Numbered from the stretch's first letter, positions 45,293 through 54,703 are shown. The stretch: DNA of 64,000 nucleotides from Actinomadura syzygii (GCF_008085905.1 NZ_VSFF01000006.1:62001-126000), one strand, 5' to 3'. Made by a program: numbers and translations. The notes: generated by a model not told the origin, from the sequence alone.

Positions 45293-45961
45293 GTGTGCGT
45301 GGCGGACAAGCGACATTACAGACAGTTCTGCGGCCTGGCCTCCGCTCTGGACGTCATCGGCGAGCGCTGGACCCTGCTGATCGTTCGGGAACTCCTCCTC
45401 GCACCAGCGAGGTTCTCGGAGATCCAGGAGAACCTGCCCGGCCTGGGCACCAACCTCCTGTCGGAGCGTCTTCGCGTCCTCACCGAGCAGGGGATCATCG
45501 AAGCGCTTCCCGTGGAGGGAGACGGCCGGGGGAAGCAGTACCGGTTGACGGCCACCGGTCAGCATCTCCACGCTCCGCTCCTGATGCTCTCCCGCTGGGG
45601 CATGAACTTCCTGAGCGAGGACGACGCGGAGACCGGCGCCGCCCGAAGCGCTTGGGGCTTTCTGGCCGTACAGGCCATGATCCACGGCCGGCCTGCTCCG
45701 TCCATCAACGAGTCGTACGAATTCCGGGTCGACGACGAGGTCTTCCACATTCACGTCCAGGATGAAAGGGCCACTGCCCATCAAGGACCAGCGAACGCGC
45801 CCGCCATTGTGGTGTCAACGGATGCGCGGACCTTCGTCCGGATCGGCGCCGAGTTGCTGTCGCCGTTCGACGCGGTGGCGACCGGGCGCCTGACGATCGA
45901 GGGAGACGAAGGCGCGATCCGGCGTTGCAGCAAGTTCATGGGCCTGACCACACCGGCCTAG
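45293..45961 (+). CDS. HxlR-family regulator with C-terminal SCP2-like domain
   Basis: 222 residues from a GTG. The HxlR wHTH is at the N-terminus: FCGLASALDVIGERWTLLIV, FSEIQENLPGLGTNLLSERL and GIIEALPVEGDGRGKQYRLT. The last 100 residues resemble an SCP2/sterol-carrier-like fold (FRVDDEVFHIHVQDERATAH, DARTFVRIGAELLSPFDAVA), a common extension in actinobacterial HxlR proteins that may bind a small ligand. Flanked by two SnoaL-like genes on the opposite strand. Confidence 0.9.
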   Translation: MCVADKRHYRQFCGLASALDVIGERWTLLIVRELLLAPARFSEIQENLPGLGTNLLSERLRVLTEQGIIEALPVEGDGRGKQYRLTATGQHLHAPLLMLSRWGMNFLSEDDAETGAARSAWGFLAVQAMIHGRPAPSINESYEFRVDDEVFHIHVQDERATAHQGPANAPAIVVSTDARTFVRIGAELLSPFDAVATGRLTIEGDEGAIRRCSKFMGLTTPA

Positions 45962-46002
45962 GCGACGCGCGGGCCCAGTAGACCGGCGGCCGAACCCGCA
46001 AC

Positions 46003-46347
46003 CTAGCCGAAGGTCACGACCATCTGGGCTAGGCGACCGTCGGCGTACGTCAACCGCATGACCCCCTTGCTGCCGTCTGCGCGCCATGCAAACGGCACCA
46101 CGATGCTCTCGCCGTCTTCGAACGCCTCGGTGGTGACGTCGATCTGGTCGTCCGGCGGCTGCCGTTCATAGGCCGCGATGATGGCTTGAAGCCCCCGGAA
46201 CTCCAGAGTTCCCGCTCCGGGCACGTTCTCGAACTTGACCACGGCATCGGGGGCGAACTCCGCGAGGAGAGCGGAGAAATCCCCATTGCTCACACATTCG
46301 TTGAACAGCGCCAAGTGACGCTGAGCCACTAAACTGGCCCGGGTCAT
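46003..46347 (-). CDS. SnoaL/NTF2-like protein
   Basis: 114 residues: QRHLALFNECVSNGDFSALL, FAPDAVVKFENVPGAGTLEF and FRGLQAIIAAYERQPPDDQI follow the NTF2 cone fold with the helix-helix-strand start. It is shorter than the copy at 44556, without the disordered leader. Convergent with the HxlR gene (41 bp between stops). Could be an isomerase, hydratase or cyclase; no catalytic Asp/His pair can be assigned with confidence. Confidence 0.83.
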   Translation of the reverse strand: MTRASLVAQRHLALFNECVSNGDFSALLAEFAPDAVVKFENVPGAGTLEFRGLQAIIAAYERQPPDDQIDVTTEAFEDGESIVVPFAWRADGSKGVMRLTYADGRLAQMVVTFG

Positions 46348-46434
46348 CCACTGTCTCCATTACGCTCGGTCAATCTCGACTGCGAGTTGCACCACGGTAG
46401 CCGGTGGCCGAAGTCAACATGCCCTTGCCGTGCG

Positions 46435-46680
46435 GTGCTGTGTAGTAACCCCACGCCCCCGCAGATCGCCCTTGCGGTCCAGCCCGTCGTAGGCGGCAAA
46501 GAGCTGCTTGCGCATGCATCGATGACGGAGGGAATCCAGTCTAGGCCGCCGCAGGTGAGAGTGGTCGTTCCCTTCTCCGGGTCGGTGGTCTAGATTTCGC
46601 GGCCGCGAACGTCGCACCTGTTGCCGGGAGGGTCGCTGATGCCAGCCGTGCGCCCGGCCCCGTGGCAAGTGTAGGTTATG
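46435..46680 (-). pseudogene. RHS/YD-repeat fragment
   Basis: Minus-strand frames read TYTCHGAGRTAGISDPPGNR, CDVRGREI, a stop, TTDPEKGTTTLTCGGLDW and, in another frame, KQLFAAYDGLDRKGDLRG. These are YD-repeat units (TYDAAGRxxSxTDPxGN... DVRGR...FAAYDGLGRK) with frameshifts and a stop codon. A second RHS relic lies at 19447-20289; the two may come from different genes. Confidence 0.75.
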
Positions 46681-47305
46681 GCGTCCTAGGCGCGTTGGGT
46701 GATGCGCCGCTGCCGTCTCGCCGCGCCGCACACGAACAATTTGCTCCCGCCTGTGGCAAACGCCTGATTCGCACCGCCGGGCTCCCACCACCGCCGGGCC
46801 TCGTTCGAGCTCCAAAATCTCCCAACCGCCCCTCGGCTCTGCAAGCCGAGCCCCTCACAGACGAGGACTCGTGATGCCGCAGAAAGAAACCCGATCCGAC
46901 TGAACGCAGGGCCGACCCGGCCAGCGAGGATGAGGGTAAAAGCTGACGCGCCGCGGCCGAGACCTACTTATCCCGGTCAGGAGAACAACGCATTCTGACC
47001 ACTGCGCGTCTCACCACACTGTCCTCCCTGCCTCGTAAGTGCCCAGCAACGTCTCAACCGGCTCCACGCACTGCTGCGGTCTGAAGACCCGCCGAAGCCC
47101 ACGTATCGACCATCGAACTAGGACAGGACCGCAGAAGAGCGCCGTTGACGGGGATAGACGGCGCGGCAAGCAATTTAATCAAGACGAGCCCAGTAAAAGG
47201 TGGTGCGCTGCGCACGATGAGCGGTCGAGCGTATTTTTCATAGAGCAAGTTGGAAGGTCGTCGAAAATCGCAGCCGTATGCAAGGCCTCGGCTGGCGCGC
47301 GCACC
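46681..47305. other. No gene recognised
   Basis: About 620 bp of lower coding quality between an RHS relic and the nucleotidyltransferase gene. Only short frames; none has a family signature. Probably decayed insertion sequence or RHS-associated DNA. Confidence 0.35.
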
Positions 47306-47845
47306 TCAGAAGCGACCGCGGTGGTCGTCCCCGCGCGCATGTGCGTCGCTTGGCGGTGCAGGAAGGGCACTACTGCAGATCCCGTCCGGCTGACCCAGCA
47401 AGGCGCATAGTATTTTAATGTCAGGGCAGTCTTTAGGTCTACGTAGCACCAACTTGTACGCTAGGACATCGGCTAGCGGGGCGAAAGGCAGTCCCTGGAC
47501 GATCTCGGCTCTGTCGATCAGGTCATCCGTGTCCCAGTCTCCCGATATCCATCCCGGAGAGAATTGTATTAGCCCACCCCAGAACATTGCGATCGGAGCG
47601 CCATTGATAGTGCCGGTTGTTGGCAGACCGTACTGGGAAACACGTCGCCACGCCTTGTCGCGCGCCACAACGTCCAGATCATGAATGCTGTTGCGCAATC
47701 CGTGTGCTAGCAGTGGGCCGCTGCCAAAGACCACGAAATCGCGACGGTCCAGGTCAAGCTCGGTCACAAGCTTGACTAGGCGGCAGATCAGCGTGTCCTC
47801 ATGAAGGGCCACAGAGCGTGCTGCCTCGTGCACGTCAGTCCCCAC
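47306..47845 (-). CDS. Nucleotidyltransferase-fold protein
   Basis: 179 residues from a GTG that lies inside the end of the preceding gene (11-bp overlap). The pattern FVVFGSGPLLAHGLRNSIHD followed by LDVVA gives the hG[GS]...DxD motif of nucleotidyltransferase-fold proteins (GS to DLD spacing 13). A third carboxylate is not evident in the expected strand (GAPIAMFWGG), so activity is uncertain. FAPLADVLAYKLVLRRPKD resembles the helix after the core in minimal nucleotidyltransferases. Last gene of a Crp-membrane protein-NTase operon. Confidence 0.65.
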   Translation of the reverse strand: MGTDVHEAARSVALHEDTLICRLVKLVTELDLDRRDFVVFGSGPLLAHGLRNSIHDLDVVARDKAWRRVSQYGLPTTGTINGAPIAMFWGGLIQFSPGWISGDWDTDDLIDRAEIVQGLPFAPLADVLAYKLVLRRPKDCPDIKILCALLGQPDGICSSALPAPPSDAHARGDDHRGRF

Positions 47846-48182
47846 GACGTTTGTGGCTGCGCTTTCTCGGGGAGGTTGAGACCGGCAGTCGAAGATGCTC
47901 CTGAACCGGGCTTGCTCCGTCGGTCAAGTCGTTGGCTGGCTTCCCTTCGAGCCTTCCCTCTAGCTGACTGCACGCAATGATGATCCCCGGCCGCTGTGTG
48001 GGCCTGGAACCCTCCAGCGCTTTGCTAAGTCGACGTGTGCGAGATGCCTGTTCGATCCACGTCTGCAGCACCCACGCCACCGCCTTCACGTGGATAGCGA
48101 TGGCGAGAGCGGCGACAAGCATAGCGATGCGTCCCATAGTCTCGAGCAGTTGCGACGACATCTGCGTTCCCAGGCCGATCAC
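47835..48182 (-). CDS. Small membrane protein of unknown function
   Basis: 115 residues from a GTG overlapping the Crp-like gene's stop (GTGA). One hydrophobic helix (IAMLVAALAIAIHVKAVAWV) is followed by a soluble, basic C-terminal half ending SPRKRSHKRRGD. No family recognised. Coupling on both sides implies production together with the Crp-like regulator and the nucleotidyltransferase. Confidence 0.6.
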   Translation of the reverse strand: MIGLGTQMSSQLLETMGRIAMLVAALAIAIHVKAVAWVLQTWIEQASRTRRLSKALEGSRPTQRPGIIIACSQLEGRLEGKPANDLTDGASPVQEHLRLPVSTSPRKRSHKRRGD

Positions 48183-48859
48183 GAGACCGTCAGGTTGCCG
48201 TCTGCGATTTCGCGCAGGGCGGCGGGCTGAAGGATCCTGATCGTTTGCCTGCCGGTGTTGATGATCCCTGAAGCCTTGAGCTGCCGGATGACCTTCTTGA
48301 CGGAGTCAAGCTTTCTCGCGCCGATTAGAGCTGCCAAGTCCTGCTGACTCAGCCGCAACAGCACAGCTCCATCATCAGCCATCTCACCGAGCCCGGAGTC
48401 TGTGAGCTCGATGATTCTCTTGGCGATCTGTTGCTCGATGGCCAGTTCGGATTCGACATTCTTCATGGTTGCCCGATCGGCCATGTCGTCCGTCATAGCC
48501 AGTAGAGCATGCATGGCGCGTGGGTGATCGTAGAGGAACCGCAACCACCTGCGCCCGGGAAGGTAGAGAGCTTCCACGTCATCAAAGGCGATGATGCCTG
48601 CCATTCGCGGTTTCCCGCGGATCACGGCCATCTCGCCAACGATCTCTCCCGGCCCACGGACATCGATGGTGCGCGGCGGCTTGCCTCGTATGGCCTTGAC
48701 ATGCCCCTTCCTGATCAACAAGGCGAAATCACCCTGCTCGCCCTCCAGGAAGAAGGGATGGCCTGCCGAACGGTGGATCGTGTGCCCGATTCCTTCCAGG
48801 GCTGCCAGCTCTTCACTCGTGAGGAGAGGCAGAGGCTCTTCATCAAGTTGGCCGTCCAT
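48179..48859 (-). CDS. Crp/Fnr-family regulator
   Basis: 226 residues from the ATG at 48859 (longer start at 48895 possible; no clear ribosome-binding site for either). The cyclic-nucleotide-binding beta barrel covers residues 15-125 (GHPFFLEGEQGDFALLIRKG, VRGPGEIVGEMAVIRGKPRM), then the long dimer helix and a wHTH (LRLSQQDLAALIGARKLDSV, KKVIRQLKASGIINTG). The phosphate-binding cassette motif GE(M)A..RGKPRMA is close to cAMP-binding Crp proteins but not identical. A palindrome next to the start suggests autoregulation. Confidence 0.87.
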   Translation of the reverse strand: MDGQLDEEPLPLLTSEELAALEGIGHTIHRSAGHPFFLEGEQGDFALLIRKGHVKAIRGKPPRTIDVRGPGEIVGEMAVIRGKPRMAGIIAFDDVEALYLPGRRWLRFLYDHPRAMHALLAMTDDMADRATMKNVESELAIEQQIAKRIIELTDSGLGEMADDGAVLLRLSQQDLAALIGARKLDSVKKVIRQLKASGIINTGRQTIRILQPAALREIADGNLTVS

Positions 48860-48863
48860 GTTA

Positions 48864-48880
48864 GTGAGTGTAATACTCAC
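48864..48880. promoter_or_regulatory. Candidate operator palindrome upstream of the Crp-like gene
   Basis: GTGAGTGTAATACTCAC is a dyad with perfect 6-bp arms (GTGAGT/ACTCAC) and a 5-bp centre, close in form to Crp/Fnr sites (TGTGA-N6-TCACA type). It ends 4 bp before the ATG at 48859, a position where binding would block transcription or translation start. Supports autoregulation. Confidence 0.55.
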
Positions 48881-49055
48881 CTTAACTAGAGGCAACCGGC
48901 AACTCGGTGGATGGCGGCGCTACGTTGGACACAGCCGGTCCGGCACTGGGGCCGGTTCCAACTGGGCGTCGCGACGACACCCCTCGGCCCTCTGGGTGGG
49001 ACTACTCCGACGTGCTTCGTCTCGCTCTGAGGCCATACACATAGAAGATGGTCCT

Positions 49056-49402
49056 ATGAATGCGCGGCCGACGGTCATCCTCGTGACGGCTAGCGTCGTC
49101 GCCCTCCTGGCCGCGGTGTTGGCTGTGGTGCGGTGGGACCAGGCGAACAAGGTTGCTGTCGTGGTGTCGGCGCTGGCGGCGGTCGCCACAGTGGGCGTCG
49201 CTGTCTGGTCGGCGCTCCCCGCAATATCAGGGAACGGTCGGTTGCGTTTGGCGAAGACCGGCCTGGCCACGACAGACCGGGCCTGGCGAACGCCGGCCTG
49301 TCGGGATCGACGGGCTCCCTCCCCGAGGACGTTCGGGTGAACCGCACTGGAGACGCCGAGTCGGACGACGGCGATGCCAACACCGGCGTTCAATTGTCCT
49401 GA
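49056..49402 (+). pseudogene. Frameshifted small membrane protein
   Basis: ATG then a membrane segment (TVILVTASVVALLAAVLAVV, then VVVSALAAVATVGVAVWSAL); after about 70 codons the sense shifts frame and ends ANAGLSGSTGSLPEDV, RTGDAESDDGDANTGVQLS. The pattern GKA..GPG.ANTGV...GDA..GDANTGV is that of a short membrane protein usually found upstream of NTPase/TPR genes in actinomycetes. One frameshift around 49260 breaks it, as in the gene downstream. Confidence 0.65.
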
Positions 49403-49482
49403 CTCGTACAGGACTCTTCGTGGACGGGTGGTCCGCGTTGGGTGACAGGCCCTGGTACAGATTCAGTGTCCGGCGCACCGGG

Positions 49483-50930
49483 ATGGCGATCGGCGGTGAC
49501 GGCAGCAACGTCAACGGTGTCCAGATCTTCACAGGGCAGCCGACCAGTCGCGTGGCGCGGTCGGCCTACCTGCAGCAGGTGGAGCAGATCTTCCCGTGGG
49601 AGCTGCTGGACCGGGACACGGAACTGGTGGAGCTGACGAGGTTCTGCACCCGTCCACAAGGCGCGTCCTACGTGTGGTGGCAGGGGCTGGCGTGGACGGG
49701 CAATTCGGCGCTGATGGCGTGGTTCGTCCTCCACCCGCCCCCGGCGTACGAATCATGTCTTTCTTCATCACCGCTCGGTACGCGGGCAAAGTGATCGGTC
49801 CGCGTTTCTTGAGGTCGTGCTGGAGCAGCTCGCGGAGATCTCCGGGCAGCCGCTTCCCGATGTGCTCACCAACTCCAATCGCCAGGCCTGGTTCAACCGG
49901 CTGCTCCACGAGGCGGCCGTGGCCGCCCGGCGCCACGGTACGCGGCTGGTTCTGGTCGTCGACGGTCTGGACGAGGACCGAGGTGTGACAACCGGGCGCC
50001 GGACGCGCACAGCATCGCGGCGTTGTTACCCGCCGTGCCCCCGAAGGCACGCTGGTGATCGTCGCCGGTTGCCCTCATCCGCCGGTCCCCACCGATGTCC
50101 CCGGGCGGCCACCCGCTGAGCAACCTCTCGATCGTCCGCCCGCTCCGGCCGTCGGCACACGCCGAGATGGTTCGGGCGGACCCCGAATGCGAGCTAACGC
50201 GCCTCCTGGACGAGGGCGGTCTGGGGACGACGGCTTCTAGGGCTGGTGACGGCCACCGGGGGCGGTCTGTCCAGTGGCGACCTAGCAGACTTGACCGGCG
50301 AGTCGCCGCGGACGGTGGAGCGGATGCTCCAAGCCGTGTCAGGCCTGACGTTCAGCACACATGACAGCCGCTGGCACCGCGCGGGCGCTCAGGCATTCAT
50401 GCTCGCTCACGAAGAGTTGCAGCAGACCGCCGTGCGCAACCTCGGTGTCACGGAACTCACCGGTTTGCAGGAGCGCCTGCACCAGTGGGCCGACGGATAC
50501 CGGCAGCGGGGGGGTGGCCGCCCAAGACGCCGGAGTAGTACCTGCCAAGGCAAAGGCACTCGCACAGGCAGCGGGTGTTTTCGTCCGGGCAGGCGCGCTG
50601 GAACACGCCGAAAGGACCGCCCGTTCCATCGAACGTCCAGACGTGTGCTCGAAAGTGCTGCTTGATCTCGTGAGGGCGCTGGCCGACATGGGTGAGACGG
50701 GACGTGCTGAGAGGATCGCTCTGTCCATCGCCGACGAGTCCGCGCAGGCCGAGGCGCTGGTCTCGGCGGCGAGGGCGCTGAGCGAAATCGGTGAGGCGGA
50801 GCGCGCTGCGGAGCTGGTCCGGGCGGCAGAGCAGGTCGCCCCGCTCTGCCGCCGACCCGCACACGCAGGCATGGGTGGCGATGGCCATCTCGAGGGCTTA
50901 CTCGAGAGAACTCGATTCAGGTGATGCTCG
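49483..50930 (+). pseudogene. Dead NACHT/AAA-type NTPase with TPR tail
   Basis: Readable across frames: SAYLQQVEQIFPWELLDRDT, YVWWQGLAWTGNSALMAWF (Walker A degraded: the P-loop GK replaced by GN), then LEQLAEISGQPLPDVLTNSN, RHGTRLVLVVDGLDEDRGV (Walker B), DLTGESPRTVERMLQAVSGL and TPR-like LEHAERTARSIERPDVCSKV. At least four frameshifts and several stops. This was a NACHT/NB-ARC-like regulator with TPRs and is now inactive. The upstream small membrane protein was probably its partner. Confidence 0.8.
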
Positions 50931-51029
50931 CGGCTGTGGAACCCGCCGCCGTAGGGGCCCTCGCACAGCTTCTATGGAGCGACATCCCTGAGCAGTACCG
51001 GATCGACGGAGATACAAAGCCCACAAACA

Positions 51030-51641
51030 TCAATTCCGCTGAGGAGGCTTGGCTTTGCCGTAGGCGATTATGTCTCCTCGGCGGTAGAGGCGACGGACTC
51101 GGCCGCCGCCCAGCGCCTCCTGGCGGACGGGTTCGGGCCATCCGGCGGGTGGACGCTTTGCGTAGACGGTGACGCTGCTTTGGGCGAGGCCCAGGATTCG
51201 GCCCGCCTCGGCCAACGTCACCAGAGCATCGGGGTCATCGTCGGTGGCGGAATGTTCCTCGCGGCCTGCGTACCAGGCCGACCACTGCTTCTCGTCCCAG
51301 TAGAGGGCTTTGCCCACTTGGAGGGCGACGTCCGGGTGGCCATTGCTCTCACGTTCGCTCCACAGCTTCTTGAGCGCATGGCGGCTTAGGCCGTATCGGG
51401 CGCTCAACTCGTCCCGTGTGACCAGACCGGCCGGGACCTTCGGGCTCGCCTGACGTGCCGCATACCAGCGGTCCCACTCCTCGGAGTCCCAAGCAAGCTG
51501 CGAGCCGACCGATCCCACTGCTTCGGGATGACCGTTGGCCTCTTTCTCCCGATACAACTTTTCCAGCGTGCTACGACCCAGCCCGTAGCGCTCCATCAGG
51601 TCGCCGCGGGTGTATACGCGCCGTCCGTCCAGCATGGTCAT
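51030..51641 (-). CDS. Protein with three helix-turn-helix-like repeats
   Basis: 203 residues from an ATG with GGGGAG upstream (an ATG at 51764 gives a 41-residue extension without features). Three related modules: YTRGDLMERYGLGRSTLEKL, VTRDELSARYGLSRHALKKL and VTLAEAGRILGLAQSSVTVY, each followed by Gly-His-Pro or Gly-Trp-Pro and a strand with Trp (WDSEEWDRWYAAR, WDEKQWSAWYAGR). Each looks like an excisionase/MerR-type winged HTH. It could bind a three-part DNA site. No family name recognised. Confidence 0.7.
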   Translation of the reverse strand: MTMLDGRRVYTRGDLMERYGLGRSTLEKLYREKEANGHPEAVGSVGSQLAWDSEEWDRWYAARQASPKVPAGLVTRDELSARYGLSRHALKKLWSERESNGHPDVALQVGKALYWDEKQWSAWYAGREEHSATDDDPDALVTLAEAGRILGLAQSSVTVYAKRPPAGWPEPVRQEALGGGRVRRLYRRGDIIAYGKAKPPQRN

Positions 51642-51782
51642 GCCAGCATTCTCCCCGATGGCGAGGACGGCCCGCGAAGCCACGCAGCGGCAGCTCTCAT
51701 CGCGTGCATTCGGGGCTACATCGTTCATCCGGCGCGTGTCCGGCGGCGAATAGGTGTCGTTCATGCGATGAAGGGACGCCTA

Positions 51783-52934
51783 ATGATGCATCTCGTCCGG
51801 TTCCGCAAGGTGTTCACGGCGGCCGTCGGGTCGGCCGTCGTGGCAGGCTTGCTGGGGCTTGCCTCGCCTGCCTCGGCGGCTACTCAGCCGCCGGAGCCAT
51901 ATGCCGCCGACCTACCGAACCTCAGCACTCCACGTGTCGCCTTCGACCTGACCGCCAATCAACCGGCGAGAGGAGTGGCCGCACGCGGCACCGATGGCGC
52001 GTTGCTTTACAGCGCGCGCTCGGGCAGCGGGTTCGCTCCGTTCCAGTCTCTCGGGGGCGTCATTGTGGGCGACCCGTCCGCGGTGGTCACGGCCAACGGC
52101 ACTGATCTGTTCGTCCGGGGCACCGACAACCGGGTCTACACCAACACCGTCACGCCGTCCGGTGGCGTCACCGGGTACTCCGTGCTGTCCGGCCTCACGG
52201 TCACCGGTGAGATCGAGTCGATCGTCCCGCGGGACGAGCCGACCGGCAGCGTTCGGCTCTTCGCCCGAGGACAGGACGGCGCGGTGTGGACCAACGTCCG
52301 CCGCAACGGCGCCTGGACGGGCTGGAGCAGCCTCGGCGGGGTGATCACCAGCGACATCACCGCAGGACTCCAACTCCTCACCGTCGGCGGCAACACCCGC
52401 ATCTTCGTCCGGGGCACCGACAATCGCGTCTACGCCAACCGGGTGGGCCCGGCCGGTGCCTCCGGCTACCAGGTGCTCGGCGACCTGCGCGTCACCAGCA
52501 ATCTCACGGTCGAACGCGACTCGCCGTTCAGCGCTCAGCGGACGCTCTTCGCCCGCGGCGAGGACAATCGGGTGTACGCGTTCAGCCTGTCCGTCGGAGG
52601 AGCGACCTGGCGGCCGCTGCCCGCCGTCACGGCCACAAGCGACATCGGCGCATCGACCGAGAGCGTGTACGTCCGGACCAGTGACAACACCATCCAGACG
52701 AGCCGACAGACCGACGGCAGCGGTACCTACTCCCCATTCGAGCGCGTCGAGGGACAGGTGACCGCCAACCCGGCGGCCTTCACCCTCCAGCCCAACGGCG
52801 GCCCGCTGACCCAGTACCTGTTGGCCCGCCAACCCAACGGCTTCCTGGCCTTCAATATCCGTCCCTTTAACGGCATACCGACCGGCCCGTTCGCCGGCTA
52901 CAACGCGGTTCCCGGCCCGGCCGTCGACGGCTGA
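51783..52934 (+). CDS. Secreted beta-propeller-like (PLL/tectonin-type) protein
   Basis: 383 residues from an ATG with GAAGGGA upstream, followed by a Sec signal (VFTAAVGSAVVAGLLGLASP, cut near SAA). The mature part has seven or so repeats of the type (L/F)xRGTDNRVYxNxV...GxxSLGGVxxSDPxA (for example LFVRGTDNRVYTNTV, IFVRGTDNRVYANRV, LFARGEDNRVYAFSL), as in PLL-like lectins. Likely extracellular carbohydrate binding. Followed by an 11-bp perfect terminator stem at 52948-52977. Confidence 0.85.
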   Translation: MMHLVRFRKVFTAAVGSAVVAGLLGLASPASAATQPPEPYAADLPNLSTPRVAFDLTANQPARGVAARGTDGALLYSARSGSGFAPFQSLGGVIVGDPSAVVTANGTDLFVRGTDNRVYTNTVTPSGGVTGYSVLSGLTVTGEIESIVPRDEPTGSVRLFARGQDGAVWTNVRRNGAWTGWSSLGGVITSDITAGLQLLTVGGNTRIFVRGTDNRVYANRVGPAGASGYQVLGDLRVTSNLTVERDSPFSAQRTLFARGEDNRVYAFSLSVGGATWRPLPAVTATSDIGASTESVYVRTSDNTIQTSRQTDGSGTYSPFERVEGQVTANPAAFTLQPNGGPLTQYLLARQPNGFLAFNIRPFNGIPTGPFAGYNAVPGPAVDG

Positions 52935-52947
52935 CGAGCCCCGCTCC

Positions 52948-52977
52948 CCGCCGCGCCGTCGCCCAGCGGCGCGGCGG
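52948..52977. terminator. Terminator of the secreted propeller protein
   Basis: CCGCCGCGCCG (52948-52958) and its exact complement (52967-52977) with an 8-base loop, followed by GCGTTTCTCC. Placed 14 bp after the stop codon. The remaining stretch to 53249 holds no gene. Confidence 0.85.
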
Positions 52978-53276
52978 GCGTTTCTCCTGCGCGAAACACC
53001 GAGCACGCGAGAAGCGAACGACGAGAACACCTGCCTGTGCCGGGCCGTACCCATCGGTGGTGCCGGTCCCGGCCACGGATTCCTCCGTACGATTGGTGGG
53101 AATTACGGCCGAAGCTCCCGAGATCGACTGAGGAGATATCTACTTCCTGGCAATCATTGGCCAAAGGTATGTTAGCCCCGATGTCGCCGTGGACACAGTA
53201 CGCGCTGATGGAGATTGCAGTATTTATTTAGTCGTTCTCATGATCTCCCATGCGGAACAAGGAGACGGTGACCACG

Positions 53277-54656
53277 ATGCGAGATTCGTCGTTGCGTACG
53301 CAGGACAAGGCGTTTTCCGGGACCGGGGTGGACTGGGACGCGCTGCGGCGGCGAATGCGCGGAAAGCTGCTGCGGCCGGGGGATCCTGGATTTGACGACG
53401 CCCGAAAACTGTTCAACACGCTGACGGATGACCACATACCCGCCGCGGTGGCACAGTGCGCGACGGTGAATGACGTTCGCGAGGCGGTCTCAGCGGCTCG
53501 GACACGGATCCCGGTGGCCGCCCGTGGCGGCGGGCACAGCTACGTCGGATACTCGGCTCCACCTGGGGGTCTTGTCATCGACATGCGCCGCCTGTCGACT
53601 GTGGACGTCCATAAAGACGGCACCGCAAGCATCGGCTCCGGCGCGGTATTGGAAGATGTCTACCGTAAGCTCGCCGCGGCGAAACGCTGTCTTCCGGCGG
53701 GGTCCTGTTTCAGCGTTGGCATCGCCGGGCTCGCTCTGGGCGGCGGGCTTGGAGTGCTGCAGCGCAGTCTCGGTCTGACCTGCGACCGCCTGGTCGCCGC
53801 TGAAATCGTCACCGCGGACGCGGCGGTCCGCACGGCTACGGCCGATCAGGACCCGGACTTGTTCTGGGCCCTTCGCGGAGGCGGCGGAGGAAACCTCGGC
53901 GTGGTCACGAAGTTCACGTTCTCGACCGTGCCGGCTCCGGCGCTGACGGTGTTCGTCCTCAAGTTCCCCGCGGGAGAGGTACGGACACGCAAGGTCTTGA
54001 CCGCGTGGCAGCAGTGGATCTCGGCGGCGTCGAGGAAGATGTGGGCGAGCCTCATCATCGACTCCGGCGATACGCCGAAATGCCGGGTGGCCGGCTGCTT
54101 CGTCGGGCGCGGTAGCGCGTGCAACCCGCTGCTGGACGATCTGGTGAGCCGTTCCGGCGTCACCCCGGACACCCGAAAGGTACTGGAACGGGACTATTTC
54201 CAGGCGATGAAATTCCTGGCCGGTGGGACGGGCCGGGAGACCTTCGTGGCATCGTCGCGAATTCTGGACGCTCCCGTCGCCGATCCGAAGGCTCTCGTGG
54301 CGTTGCTCACCGGTCGCAAAGGAATCGCCCTCATCCTCGACCCGCTCGGGGGCGCGGTAGCCGACCTGGGCGTCCATGACACCGCGTTCCCCTACCGTAA
54401 GGCGTTCGCCACCGCACAGATCTACGCCGGCACCACGGCCAGCAACCAGGCCAAGGCGCGTCGCAATGTCGCCGAGGTCGTGGCCAAGATGGGTGCTCAG
54501 GGCATCGGCAAGGGACACGTGAACTACATCGATCCCGCCCTGCCCGACTGGCCGAACGCCTACTACGGGTCGAACCTGAACAAGCTCCGCACGGTCGCAC
54601 ATACCTACGACCCGGACAAGGTTTTCGATTTCGCGCAAGGACTCACCAGAGTCTGA
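53277..54656 (+). CDS. BBE-like FAD-dependent oxidase
   Basis: About 459 residues from the ATG at 53277 (AAGGAG 12 bp upstream; in-frame starts at 53250 and 53268 also possible). FAD domain with VAARGGGHSYVGYS (His for 8-alpha linkage, about 86) and PAGSCFSVGIAGLALGGGLG (Cys for 6-S linkage), so FAD is probably bicovalently bound as in berberine-bridge-like oxidases. The C-terminal BBE motif reads VNYIDPALPDWPNAYYG. Such enzymes oxidise alcohols, sugars or C-N bonds in secondary metabolism. First gene of a three-enzyme unit. Confidence 0.9.
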   Translation: MRDSSLRTQDKAFSGTGVDWDALRRRMRGKLLRPGDPGFDDARKLFNTLTDDHIPAAVAQCATVNDVREAVSAARTRIPVAARGGGHSYVGYSAPPGGLVIDMRRLSTVDVHKDGTASIGSGAVLEDVYRKLAAAKRCLPAGSCFSVGIAGLALGGGLGVLQRSLGLTCDRLVAAEIVTADAAVRTATADQDPDLFWALRGGGGGNLGVVTKFTFSTVPAPALTVFVLKFPAGEVRTRKVLTAWQQWISAASRKMWASLIIDSGDTPKCRVAGCFVGRGSACNPLLDDLVSRSGVTPDTRKVLERDYFQAMKFLAGGTGRETFVASSRILDAPVADPKALVALLTGRKGIALILDPLGGAVADLGVHDTAFPYRKAFATAQIYAGTTASNQAKARRNVAEVVAKMGAQGIGKGHVNYIDPALPDWPNAYYGSNLNKLRTVAHTYDPDKVFDFAQGLTRV

Positions 54657-54703
54657 CGGCATGCGATCCGCCACCGAGGACGACCGCATTGAGAGGTTAA
54701 GAG

